A DNA stretch of 64,000 nt from contig BCIK01000001.1 of assembly GCA_039545295.1 (NCBI GenBank), positions 434,001 through 498,000 of the forward strand. Direction: 5' to 3'. The stretch's first letter is position 1. Each line of letters begins with the position of its first letter. The stretch comes from Udeniomyces pyricola. Its lineage: Eukaryota > Basidiomycota > Tremellomycetes > Cystofilobasidiales > Mrakiaceae. The notes beneath the pieces were generated by a model. The model saw only the letters and a program-made list of their open reading frames with translations, was not told where the DNA came from and searched no databases. Made by a program: the position numbers and the translations under genes. Positions 23,310 to 34,645 of the stretch are shown here, piece after piece.

Positions 23310-25398
23310 TTAGAACTTGAGGGAAGTGAAGAACCATCGGTTTCGGCCTGCATGGAACCAGAGTATGTGATGAGGATAGATTTTGAAAGGACGAACGACG
23401 ACGACGACGGAGGAAAGAGATTCCAGGAGAGGAGGAGAAAGAGAGAGAGAGAGAGGAAGTATGGAATGTTAGCGAGTGTTTGGGTTTGTTTTTAGAGGAC
23501 TTTTTGAACGAGGTGTTGAGGAGACGTCGTCGTTTAGTCCACTCCTTCTCTTCCTTTCTTTTTAGGCCATCTGTTGTGCATTGGACCGTCCTTCATCCCT
23601 CCCCTCAACACCTTTCCCCCATACACTGATCCCATGACTTCCTTCTTCCCCCCACCCTTTTCTCTTGCTTCCCTCCCCCCTTTTTAGAGAAGAAAAACAA
23701 AGACAAAAAAAAGGGGCCTTCCACACGTACCGGAGGTGTATCGCTCCTCGAAGATCTTCTTGACGGTCTTCTTGGCGTCCTCTCGCTGAGTGGGCTCCTT
23801 GAAGGTCTCGACGGTGACGGTACCCTTGAGGGCCTCGAGGTCAAGAGCGTATCGAGTGGGCATGAGGTGGGTGTAGTTGATAGCCTTTTTTGAATGCAAA
23901 AAAAAGAGACGGGAGCAAGGGGGGGGGGAGAGGGTTAATGACGTTTCGTTGCGAGACGGGGGTCTGGTCATGGGCGAAGAAAAAGCAAGCGCGGTCTAGG
24001 GTTGTCGTCCACTGGAAGCCTCGCTTTTCTCTTGCCTGAACCAGTGCCATGGTACTGCGAGCATGTCGTGCTTCCATTACACCTCGCCAGAGAATCAAAC
24101 AAGCCATGCGCGTACGCGTACACAAGGTCAAGAAACCGATAAAGCACAAATAAAGGGGGTTTTGCTTACCTTGATGAAAGGCTTAACCTTGGACCTCTTG
24201 GAGACTCGCTTGGCGCCCATGGACTTGGTGACCTTGAGCGGGTACTTCTCAATGCCGGCAACGATGGCGTGAGGGTAGGGCCTCTCCTTGGTGCCGTCAT
24301 CGTACTGCTTGATGACGACGACCTTCTTTCCGGCCTGTCGACCAGAGAGAACGACGGCAACCTGACGACGGGCAAAGATGGGGAAGGCGCGGTCGGTAGG
24401 AGATGCAGGGGTACGAGAAAGACGGGAAGCAGTGGCAGTTGAACCGGTAGAAGAGAGGATGGGCCGTGCGCAAGGAAGAGACCAAGTCGAGTTCGGAATG
24501 GATTGAGGCGAGTAAGACACGGATTTGACAGGATGGAGGAAAAGAGGCGGGTCGTCGGGAGATAGAGCGAATGTTGATGTGTGTTCAGAGACGTGACGAC
24601 GATGGACCGATGTAGGGTTGAGTGATTGATAGTGGATAGGGTCAAATGTAGGCGTTGATACAAGGCGTAACGGACGAGGGCAAGGATGGAAGGAACGAAA
24701 GCAAAGAGAGAAAACACGGCACATCAGCTATCTGTTGACAGGAACAGCCAATGAAGATGGAATCGACCCAGAGAATCTGACGTACCTTTCCGGGCTTGTA
24801 AACTGATAGCGAAGACGAAGGGAGAAGGGTGAGAGGAGGGAAGGGAGGAAGGGGGGGGAAGGATGGCGAGCAGGCGAAGGGGGGGGGGGGGAGGGGAAGA
24901 GCAAAAGTCAGTTCTTCTGCTGTCTGGACAGCTTGCTACAGCAGCAAGCAGAACCACATGTTCTCATGTCGCCTTGAGCTCTTTTCTGTCCATCCTGTTC
25001 CCCTTGGGCATATAGCTCCTTGCTTCCTCGCCTGGCCCAGCAACGCATTCGACTCGGTCGAGCAACGAGTTCCGACCCAGCGCGTTCGTTCCCTTGAATT
25101 CCTCTCTCCTCAAGACCTTTCTCTCTCTCGCCCTCGTTTTGACGCCTCGTTGCGTCGACTTTGCCCTCTTCTCTTTCTCCTTCCACAGCTTCGGCCCTGT
25201 GGCTCGTTGCTAGTCGTCGGCCATGGGTGTGAGCTCTGATAGGGAATGATTGAGCGTGTTCTCACCTAAAAGTGCATAATGTAGATGCAAGTAAAAGAGG
25301 ATGAGCAAAGTGAAAGGAAAGCCTGGTGGGCAGGATAGAGAGACCAAGGCAGGTGTGTGGAAAAGAGGAGTGAGAGAGGAGAACGAACCTTTGACCAT
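23310..25398 (-). CDS. RPL27: 60S ribosomal protein eL27
   Basis: Minus-strand exons 25389-25398, 24786-24802, 24170-24361, 23731-23884 and 23310-23347 join in phase to exactly 136 aa, the usual eL27 length. The protein runs [20 protein letters not shown], then [51 protein letters not shown], and ends [17 protein letters not shown]. eL27 is a structural protein of the large subunit. The structure is odd: the first coding exon is only 10 nt (ATG plus seven bases), the second 17 nt. The four introns are long for this genome (586, 424, 285 and 383 nt), as is common for regulated ribosomal-protein introns. Sense-strand C-runs occur inside two of them. I looked for C/D snoRNA boxes in these introns and saw none that convinced me. 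Confidence 0.97.
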
Positions 25399-26280
25399 CT
25401 GAGAGAAATCGCAAACCAAACGTAAGAGAGAGAAGGAACGAACGGGAAGGAGGGGGAGGAAAGACGCCGAGCGAATGATTGCTTTCAGTCAGCATGGAGC
25501 ATTTCCCACTCGAGGAGAGTAAACATGAATAGACATGGGTCTTGAGAAGCAGCCAAGGCTAGCCAAGGCTGGATTGGGAAAGGAAAAAGGGAGGGAGAGG
25601 CGAGAGAGAACGGACCTTCAAGAGTTGAGCTACGGAAGGGGAGGGGAGAAAGGAAGGGGCAGAAGAGACGGGCAAAAGATTTCCCTCTGATTCCTCGGCC
25701 AGCGAGCGAGCATCGGGGCGCGCGGCCTTGGCCTTGGCCTTTTGCTCTTCTTGCTTTGCCCTTTGGTTTGCTTGCTTGCTTGCCCGCCCCCACCCCCACC
25801 CAGTTGCTCGTCCGTTTTCATATCATCATCATTATTGTCATCATCATCATTCTCATCATCATCATCATCACTCCACATCCTTCTCTTCTTATCCTCTTTT
25901 TCCTTTCCATCATTCATTCACAAGTCCTGGCTTGGATCATCCTCCTTTTTCACCCCTTTCACTATATATATGCTCATCCCATCATATCTCATCATCCCAA
26001 CAAACCCATCTACGATGTCGATTCATATCATCCGATCCATCCCTCACCACCTACAATCCTTCACACCCATACATACAGCTAGTGTCATTCATACACGACA
26101 ACTGCCGTCATGACGCGTGCGTCTGCTGGCTGCCCTTGGTTAAGCTCCATTTCTGCAGCATGCCAGCTGCCGGCATATCCGTTGTCATATATATATATCA
26201 TCGGTAGATGTCCCTCGGTTTTTCCTCCATCTTCTACTTTTTTGCCTCAATCTGTCTCGCGATTTACGGTCGACCTCGTC

Positions 26281-26314
<34 letters not shown>

Positions 26315-26507
26315 CGCAGAGAAAAGAAAGAAAGTAACAAAAGAAATTCGATTCTGCCATCTGCAATTCTTCTTCTTCTCCTGCTCCGGACTTGACTCCC
26401 CTTTCTCATGCCCTCCCTCCTCATCGGTCGGTCGCTCCGATTTTCTATCCCATCGCTCTCTACAATCTCGCCTCGACTGAGATGCACGATTCTTCGAGTG
26501 CAGCCGT
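25399..26507. promoter_or_regulatory. RPL27 upstream region and ATP3 3' flank
   Basis: No coding gene is recognised in this 1.1 kb between two tandem minus-strand genes. The side near 25.4-25.75 kb is purine-rich on the plus strand (pyrimidine-rich leader for RPL27). Further on there are TCA/ATC simple repeats (25.83-25.87 kb) and a (CA)n tract at 26285-26313. The acceptor-like CTCTCAG directly before the RPL27 ATG suggests that its 5' leader may itself be spliced. Confidence 0.45.
26285..26313. repeat. (CA)n microsatellite
   Basis: About 14 perfect CA units, located in the 3' flank of ATP3. Confidence 0.95.
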
Positions 26508-29013
26508 TTAGAGGGCAGAGGCACCAGTGATGATCTAAAAAATGATGATAATAATAAAAATCACAATCGATACGTCAGCAAATTCATCCCGAGAAACAAA
26601 GATTCCATCAATACCAAGAGCGAGTACTGGAGCGAATGACTCACATCGATACTGTGGGAGGACGGAAATGTGGTCAAAGAAAAGAGAAAATAGCGAAGCA
26701 AGTGCAAGAACGAGTCTGTCAGCATCGCTCCGACTAGGAGTCTCGGTCCCTTCACCACCCTCTACTTCCATATCTTGGAACGCGACCCAAGCAATGACAC
26801 AAAACAAGGAAGGATCACGTACAGCTCGTTGGTAATGACGGCCTGTCGTCCTCGGTTGTACTTCATCTGCAGGGTAGTCATCATCTCTCGGGCGTTCTAT
26901 CAAGGGCGAGAAAAGAAAGAAACGAACGCGTCGTTCAAAAGGGCTGGTAAGTCCGTCGATCCCATCGCACAACGTAGGAGCATATTTACTCGAGAGGACG
27001 ACGAACCTTGGAAGCGTTCTCCATGGCGGTTCGTCGAGCGGAAATCTCGGCGGCGTGTCCCTCGACAAGGGCCGAGTAGATGGCGTTAGCAAGGGAGAAC
27101 TCGACGAGGTCCTTGGTGACGTCCTCCTCCATCTCGTACTTGGCGAATCCAGCTAGACAACAGCGAACCAGCACAACATAGGAGAGTCAACATCAGTTTG
27201 GGAATTGCATGCAAGGCAAGTGTGCCACGAGAAAGCCAGCGAAAGTCAAACGTACCTCCGGCTCGGAGGGCCTTCTCAGAGAAAAGCTTGGTGGTGATGG
27301 CCTCGTAGGCAATGGCGGAAACGAACTTGTTGTAGATGATGTGGATCTACAAAGGGGAACAAAAAATCCGTAAATGTCAGCAACCCGCTTTTTCTACTAC
27401 TCCTGCTTCAAGCGAAGCCTCATGCTTGGCCTGCCATCACTTTCCTCCCTGTGTTTTCCTTCTCCTTCCCCATCTTGCCAACATCTCCATTCTTTCCTTC
27501 CTCCAAATTCAAACCATCCAAGAACACATCACGCTCAAAAAAAAAAGACTTGGGCTCACCTCGTCGAACTCAATGCCAGACTTGAGGATCTCATCAGCGA
27601 CCTGGGAAGCGGCGGCAAAGGAAGGAATGTCCTTGCCGATGGCGGAGAAGGAGAGCGCCATCTTGTCGGGCTCGGCCCTCGAGATCTGAGCCTTGGCTCG
27701 CTCTCCGAGAACGACGACCGAGGTGTCAGGGTTGGCCTTGATGGCTCGCTTGGTGGCCTTGGAAACGGACGAGTGGATACCACCGCAAAGACCCGAGTCC
27801 GAGGTGATGGCAACAACGAGGGTCTTGCCTCCGGCATCGGTAGCCTCGGAGTTGGTGAAGAGCTCTGATCAAGGGAAAATCGCGATGAGGTAGAACGGTG
27901 CATGGGAAGATGAGGGAGAATCGGCACGAGAGCAGGATATTCGGCAAAGATGCCGGAGTCGCGCAGGCAGAGTGGAGAAGAAGATGTTGAGCCAGCGAGG
28001 AAAGAAGGGTTGAGGCGAAGGTGACGATGGAAGGTACGCAAGTTGGATGGGAGTGGTTGGATCGAATAATCAAAAGGAGGAGCACACAAAGGACAAAAGC
28101 GAGTCAGGATGGGTCGAGTTATTCAGCAGGAACAGCGGTAGCAGGCCGATGACGGCAAACGGTGGGGAGAAGACCCGATGTCGGAAGGGATGGGAAAGCG
28201 CAAGGCAAAAGAGGGAGCGAGAAGGGCAAAACGAACCCTCGTTGGCCGATCCGTAAGACTTAGCGTTACCCATGGCTCGCTGAGCCTTGGCAAGTCGGGT
28301 CGAGGCAATGACCTTCATCGACTGTGCGCGCGAACGGAGTGAATGGCAAGCGAGTAGGCAAGGAGTAAGGCATCAGCTTCAAGGTACTGGGTGGAGTGCA
28401 TGGGTCGGAAGGACAGGCAAAAGGGGCAAGCAGCTAGCTAGGTTGGGCTGGGTTGGTCCGAAGCGAAACGAGAAGAGAGCACCTCCAAGATGACTCTCTC
28501 GCTCGCTCTCCCGCCCCTTGCTTCATCTCTCAGCCCAGGACGCGACAGGTGACGACAAGCGAGCTCTATGAAGAGCAAGCCAAAGAAATTAGGTACACCC
28601 GCCGTCACCTGCGGGCGATCTGATGTGATTGCAGAGTGTGGATGAGGAAGAGAGCGCGCGTGCGCATTGGCAGACTTGGGTAACTGCAAGCACCAAGGAG
28701 GAAGCTCGGCTGCTCACGTTGGTAATCTTCTCAATGTTCCTGACGGACTTCAACCTGTTTGACGGAAAGTCATGGGGAAACGGGAAGGGTGTTTGATGAG
28801 TAACTGGATGGCTGGGTGATGGGAGCGGATGATTGGCGCCAGAGAGGAAGAAGGGAGGAGGGATCGGTTCTGAGTGGTTGGGTTGGGATGGCCATGGACT
28901 GACCTCATCTCGATCTCTCGGAGGGTGGCCATGTTTCGGACCTGGGTAGGGGCGGGACCAGCCTGGGCAAGGTTCCTGGCGATAGGTCGGAGGGCACGAG
29001 TAGAGAAGGACAT
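26508..29013 (-). CDS. ATP3: Mitochondrial F1-ATP synthase gamma subunit
   Basis: Nine exons (28904-29013, 28718-28754, 28237-28321, 27560-27864, 27256-27346, 27007-27152, 26823-26896, 26645-26651, 26508-26534) join in phase to 293 aa. The first about 27 residues (MSFSTRALRPIARNLAQAGP) form the mitochondrial presequence. The mature chain begins ATLREIEMRLKSVRNIEKIT and continues SMKVIASTRLAKAQRAM, with the conserved GLCGGIHSS and, at the C terminus, YNRGRQAVITNELIDIITGA. These two terminal helices form the rotating coiled coil of F1. The LID residues in the C-terminal helix span a 7-nt exon (TATCGAT) flanked by CAG and GTGAGT. Without it the frame and the conserved motif are both lost. It is divergent from SWP1, 390 bp away. 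Confidence 0.97.
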
Positions 29014-29402
29014 GGTGTGAGGCAGGGGGAGGGGGAGGGGGTTAGGAAAGAGGGAGGAAAGAAGGAGAGATGTGGTTGCAGTCGGTTGGTTTCCTTGGCT
29101 GGCCTGTGGCCGACTGGAGTGATGAGCGCGCTCATGAGTCTGGCTGAGTTGCAAACACATGCCAAACACATGACAAACACATGCCAAACACATCTCACAC
29201 ACATATAAAACACATGCACACACACGCCCACGCACGCTTCATGATGATGATGATGATGACTCAAGAAGGTGACTGATCTATATATTCTATCAATCACCAT
29301 CACCTGCTGTTCATTCACTCTTTCCCTTCCATCGGCCCAAGCTATTTCAACTCGCATACATCCCTTTTTCTTTCTTCTTCTTTCTCCACTCACCTATCCG
29401 CC
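29014..29402. promoter_or_regulatory. Bidirectional promoter between ATP3 and SWP1
   Basis: 389 bases separate two divergent start codons, so both promoters must lie here. The stretch contains an imperfect repeat of CAAACACATG units (about 29150-29210) and a (GAT)n run at about 29240-29260. No specific factor site is assigned. Confidence 0.6.
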
Positions 29403-31119
29403 ATGCGCCTCACATCCTTCCTCATATCCGCCGCTCAGCTCACTGCCTTCGCAACTGCAGCCAGCCTCAAACTCGACAAGCCCACCGTTTCCGTCATCTC
29501 TGATCAGGGCTCAATCCTCTCTTCCGACTCGTCCGTCTCGTTGTTTCCTGCTATCCTCTGTCTTGACTCTCTAATCGCATCTCAACCCCGCAACTGAGTC
29601 TCACTTCATCGTGCTCCCAACTATCTCACTGTCTTTGGTAGTATCGACACCCCGATGGGCATCCAACCTCCGATAGAGCTCCCTCCGCTTTCCACGCTCA
29701 GGCTCGCATTCCAAATCATTGATGCTACCACCGGCGACGGCCTAGTCCCCCATCAAGCCCACCTCAGCTTCGTCGAGTGAGACCTGATTCTGAAGCGTTC
29801 AAACTCATCTTTCCTTTCCTGTAATCCATGGCACATACCACTAACCCCTGACGCCGTATTGGGTTGTCGCCTGTCTGTTTCATCTCATCGCTGCGCGCGC
29901 AGTGTTCAAACTGGTCTCGACGAGGTTCTGCCGCTGCATGTGCGGGCCAATGGCAAGGCCAAGTTTGAAATCGTAAGGACCTCTTCAAGTACAAGCCAAG
30001 ACAACTAGATGGCTTGTAGAAGAATGAAGAGGCAAACGAGCATGCTGACGGCTTTGACTTCTCTTTTCTCTTCTTTCCCTTGCGCAGGATACCGCGTCGG
30101 CTCAGAAGGCGTTGCTTTCGACTTCGGGTTCTCTCGCCGTCACACTTAACGTTGGATCGCTCTCATCGTCAGAGTCGATCGTGAGTAGTTCCTCGTACTT
30201 GCAAACATATCGGTCTGCTATGCCTTGCGCGTCGTTCGCACCACTCGTCCATCCATCCATCTCACGCCCTTTTTGCTTGGCTTCTATTCCCCATCTCCAG
30301 TCGCAGCCTCTGTTCACCCTCAATCTTCCGCCTTCGATTCTGATCGCTCCTCAAGCTTCCCCTGCGTCTGAACTCCTCACTCCCTTTCACCGACAACCCT
30401 TGATCTCGCATACTTTCCGAACAGAGGAGAAGAGCGTCAATGCCATCGTCACGTTCGTCGGTACCGCCGCCGTTTGGGCTCCTTGGTTGCTTCTTGTCGC
30501 ACTCGTAAGTCGCGAACCTTTCAACCTTGATCTCCTTCCCTTTCTCATCAGCGTAGCATGTCATAATAAAGATCTCTCAAACCGTGATCATTTTCGGCTC
30601 TTGGAATGATGTTTCGGGTCTTTTTCGGTTGGGGGGCGAATGGCAACGTTTTCTTACGTTTCAAGGTCAACAACCTCGGCTTGCGCTATTCCACCCGAAG
30701 CGTCGCGCTTCCCTTCCTAGCGACGCTCGTCGCGCTCGAAGGTTCCATCGGAGCTTACTGGATCGGTTACGTCAAACTGTTCAAGGTTCGTCGCTTCGAT
30801 CCCTCTTGCTCTGTTCAAGCATAGCGCTCTCTAAAAGCATGGAAGAGGAGGAATGACAGTCACCAGTTTGGTATGATGGACATACAGTGCTGGAAGCGGG
30901 CGCCTTCTCTCTTGTATTGTTTGTTATCTTTGGTTCTGACTTTCTCTCTCTCTTTCTCCCTCTCCCTCCCCCCCCCCCCCTTCCAACCTTTCCTGGGTTT
31001 TTTCTTCTTCCTCTTGGGCGGCCTTGAAACTCTAGTTCCTCTCCATCTTTGCCGGCCTGGGCGTCGTCTCGTTCTTCACCGGCCGAAACGCCCTTCGAAA
31101 CGGCGTCGTTCCCAAATAA
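29403..31119 (+). CDS. SWP1: Oligosaccharyltransferase subunit delta (Swp1/ribophorin II)
   Basis: A signal peptide (MRLTSFLISAAQLTAFATAA) precedes a lumenal beta-rich domain: SLKLDKPTVSVISDQGS, IDTPMGIQPPIELPPLSTLR, QAHLSFVDVQTGLDEVLPLH, FTLNLPPSILIAPQ. It ends with three membrane helices: AIVTFVGTAAVWAPWLLLVA, SVALPFLATLVALEGSIGAY and FLSIFAGLGVVSFFTGRNAL. This topology and the C-terminal GRNALRNGVV are typical of Swp1/ribophorin II, a non-catalytic subunit of the ER oligosaccharyltransferase that N-glycosylates nascent proteins. Exons supported are 29403-29530, 29642-29776, 29903-29972, 30088-30180, 30301-30504 and two or more further ones to the stop at 31119. The acceptor around 30.65 kb has two in-frame choices. 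WBP1, another subunit of the same complex, starts at 63284. Confidence 0.9.
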
Positions 31120-31971
31120 ATGGGAACAAAAGAAGAAGGAATCCCCCTTTCCCTTTTTCCCCTATCCCCCCCTTTCTCTCCGCCGATTTTTGGATCCCAA
31201 ACCATATGACAGACCCAACAACTCCGTAGAAGAGGGATACAATGAAACAAACAAACAAACAAACAAATCACAAAAAAAAAAAGAAGAAGAAGAAGAAGAG
31301 GAAGGAAGCTGGTTTGGCTGGGGGGTTTAATTGGAGCTTCCTTGCGACGTACCTGATTTTATTGAGTCGATTGGGATGTCCGTCCATCGAACTCCGTTCT
31401 CTCTCCTAGATATCCATATCCATATACATCCATTTACACACACACACACAGTTGTTGTTTGACTTGGTCGATGAGAGAGTGCGAATCAGATTATACTGGC
31501 CGGTTGCAAGGGAGGATTCCCATCGTTTCGACGCAGACAGTGCCAGCTTGTTCTCGTCTATACATATATTCTGGGCGTTCATCATCGAGCCCGTTCAAAT
31601 TGGATCCTCGGGATGGGTGTTGATCGATCCCTTGTAGCGTGATTCGCTTGATATGGATACATGTATTTATCATATGTCCAGTAAGCGGATGTTCAACATT
31701 TGCGCTAGGGGCGGCGTTCACTTCATGATATACGCCCGTTGCGACGTCGACGTCGACATCATCTATTGGGATCGATCAACCCGGCCGATATATCGATTCG
31801 ATCAATATAGACGCGTCCTTCTCTCTCTCTCTCTCTCTCTCTCGCACATCTCGAGCGGCGCCAGCTATGAATAATGAATATGGAGTTTTTTTTTTTAAGG
31901 TTTTTTTTTGGGGGGGGGAAGATCTTCAAAAGACTGCATCTCATATTCGTCATCATTGTCGTCATCGTCAT
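31120..31971. other. Region between convergent SWP1 and eIF2-beta genes
   Basis: No gene is recognised in 850 bases. It holds an AAAC repeat (31245-31266), a GAA run (31282-31300), a (CT)n microsatellite at 31820-31843 and T-run/G-run sequence at about 31888-31919 near the eIF2-beta stop codon. It should contain both 3' UTRs. Confidence 0.55.
31820..31843. repeat. (CT)n microsatellite
   Basis: Perfect CT dinucleotide run between the 3' ends of SWP1 and the eIF2-beta gene. Confidence 0.9.
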
Positions 31972-34288
31972 CTACGCCTTCATCGCCTTCCTCCTTCCGA
32001 CTTGGGCCTGGAAACCCGACTTGACGGCCGCCACCTGAAAGGCGAGGAGGAAAAAAAAAGAAAGAAAAAAAGAAAAAAGAAAAACAAACGAAGACGAAAG
32101 CATCAACCAGGAAGGAAAGAAGGGAAAGAGACAAGAGCAGGAACGCAAAGGGAGGAAGTTAGTAAAAGGTCTTGGATGGAGACGCGGTGGTAGATCCCGG
32201 TGGGGAAGAACAGGAGGAAAAGGGTGATGAAGGAAAGAAAAGGGTAGACGTACCGATCGCTGAGAATTTGGCCAAAGGTCAAGGCGAAGAAGATAAAAGG
32301 AAGAGAGAAGATGGGTGGCCAAGAAGAAGGTAGGAGAGAAGGGCAAGAAGAGAGACAAGGATGGCAAACAGGGAAAGCAGAAGCGGGGGGGGGGGGGGGA
32401 GGGGTTGGAAGAGAAACGACAAGATGAAATTTCAGTTTCCAAAGTTGTTTCCCCGAGAACGCACAGGAAACGGGAATGAACATGTGAGAAAGAAACCGGG
32501 GAGATCCAAAGGACGAAGATGGGAAAGGTGGAAGGAAGTGTTCACGTACTCGGGAACCGCACGACTGGCAGTTCATGAAAAACAGACGCGCCTCCTTGTT
32601 CAAGAGGGTATCTGGCGACTTGCACGTCTGGCAGGTAACGTACTCGACTGTAGAGCAGGACAGACAATGAACATATAACGAACACCCACAAAGAAACAAG
32701 ATCATGTCAGAGTCTGTGTCGCCACACGACCAGAAAGCAAAGCAAAGCAAAGGAGCGAAAACCCCTGATGTGTGCTCGGCTCATAAACGCACCAATGTAT
32801 CTCCTCAGAACGTTCTCCATGTGCTTCTGGGTGTAACGACCCTTGATGACGAGTCGGTGCGAACCATCGACCGAACCACTCGTTCCCAACTCGGCAAAGA
32901 GGAACGCAATGACGTGCTCGTCCTGTCGGTGCATCTTCTTGCAAATGTCGGCCAAGTTGGCAAAGATCGTCTTCTTGTTACCCTCTCGAAGCATCTGAGG
33001 GGGAGCAATCGTGTAGCGTCGTCGGTCTCCGTCAAGTTCGGGGTTCTGGGATCGAAGAATTCGGAAGGCCCGCGAGAGGAGCTGGTGTAGGGAAGGGGGG
33101 GGGGGTTGAAGAGAGGAAAGGCGAGAGACAGGGCAGTTAGCAATGGGCCCCTCCATACAAGGAAGCAAGACGCAGAAAAATGTCGTCTTTTGCTTCCTCA
33201 ACACGGGACGGGAGCCACTGGATAGATACGTGTACACTATGCAGGTAGATTTTAACAGGGGCTAAAGATACGACGATAGAGAAGCGAGACGAACCTCCTC
33301 GTACGTGTAGTCTCGGTCAGTTCCAATCCAAGCCTGGTGCTCGTCGCCATCTCCCTTTGGCGCATCCCCAGCTCCAGCTCCACCAAAGACGTTGTCTCCC
33401 AACTCATTCTCTCCGTACTCTGGCACGGCACCCTCGGCATCGTCATCGTCTCCGTTGGCACCACCAGCGGCGCTAGCCTCCTCCTCCTTGAGCTCCCGCT
33501 CGAACGCCTCGAGGTCAAACGCCGCCTTCTTGGACGACTTCTTCTTCTTCTTCTTGAGGTCCGAGAAGTCGTCAGGCGCGACGGGCTCGGACGTCGTCGG
33601 GGCAGCTTCAGCGTTGTCCTCGACAGTGTCCTGAGTTGGACGAGAGCAGAGAAAAACAATCCAGAGCGAGAGAGGGAGATTGGATGAGAGTGAAGAAAGC
33701 AAGGAGGCCGAAGGGAGGGGGGGAGGGGAGGAGGCGGTCAAAAGAAGAGGACACGCGCGAGGAGCAGAGATAGAGGTCGGGCAAGCAAGCTCGTCAGCAT
33801 GGGTGCACCGGCCAGAGGAATCGTGCATCGTTTAACAGTCAAGATTCAGAGTACGAACGTTTCCGAGCAAATCAACGGGAGCAGCCTTCTTCTTCTTCCT
33901 GTAGAGGGAAGGATCCGGGTCAAAGAGCAGAGAGACCCGCTAGACGTCAGCAAATGATTGGGCTCACACACCCACGCACATACACACCTCCCCCTTTCGC
34001 CAGAGGCTATCTCCCTCTGCACTCTATGCCACACTCCTTTTCTTAAACCACAAGGAGGACTAACTTCTTCTTGAGGTCAGCGAACATGTTGTCCTCTCCG
34101 TCCTCGGCGGCAGCCTCGTTGGTCGCTTCGGGCGCAGGAGCGGCAGCAGCATCCTCGGTCTTGTTCTCGTCCTCGCCGGCGGGGGCGGACTCGTCAACGA
34201 CGACCTTCTTGGACTTCTTCTTCTTCTTGAGGCCCGAGAAGATGTCTCCGTCTTCTTCGATCTTGGGTTCGTTGGGGTCGGCCGACAT
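31972..34288 (-). CDS. SUI3: Translation initiation factor eIF2 subunit beta
   Basis: Exons 34065-34288, 33859-33898, 33295-33630, 32793-33081, 32550-32647, 32254-32259 and 31972-32034 join in phase into 351 aa. The N terminus carries the three Lys blocks of eIF2-beta ([37 protein letters not shown]) that bind eIF5 and eIF2B. The core contains [60 protein letters not shown] and the C2-C2 zinc finger CQTC ... CQSC, ending [20 protein letters not shown]. eIF2 delivers initiator tRNA to the 40S subunit. A 6-nt exon (CGATCG) supplies the Arg-Ser after CGSR. Removing it would delete two residues present at this position in yeast Sui3 (CGSTRS) without changing frame. A long sense-strand C-run sits just upstream of the start codon and in two introns. 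Confidence 0.97.
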
Positions 34289-34645
34289 GATGATGGTTTG
34301 GAGGGCGGTTTGGGGGGGGGGGGGGGGGGGAAAGACGGAAGAGGAATGGGATGGGAGGGTGGGGGCGGTGGATGTGTTGGACTGAACTTGGAGACGCAGA
34401 GCTCAATCAATCGATTCTGACTCTTTCAGATTACCAGAAACATCGTTTTCCGTCGTCTTTAGTCTTTCTGGTTCGTCTCATCATGAATCATTGAATGCAA
34501 TGCGTCATATTCATGCTTCTTCCCACTTGCGGCTTTTCACCCTTCATGTCTTCACTTTTTTCTCTCTCTCTTCTTATTTTTTTGGGGTCTCAAATGAGCA
34601 ACGGCTTGTGGCAGATGATGAGTAGATGACAACTCATATGAATCC

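Noticed and set aside
24171..25388. Intron-encoded C/D snoRNAs in RPL27 introns
   Set aside because: No paired RTGATGA and CTGA boxes with closing stems were visible on the sense strand.
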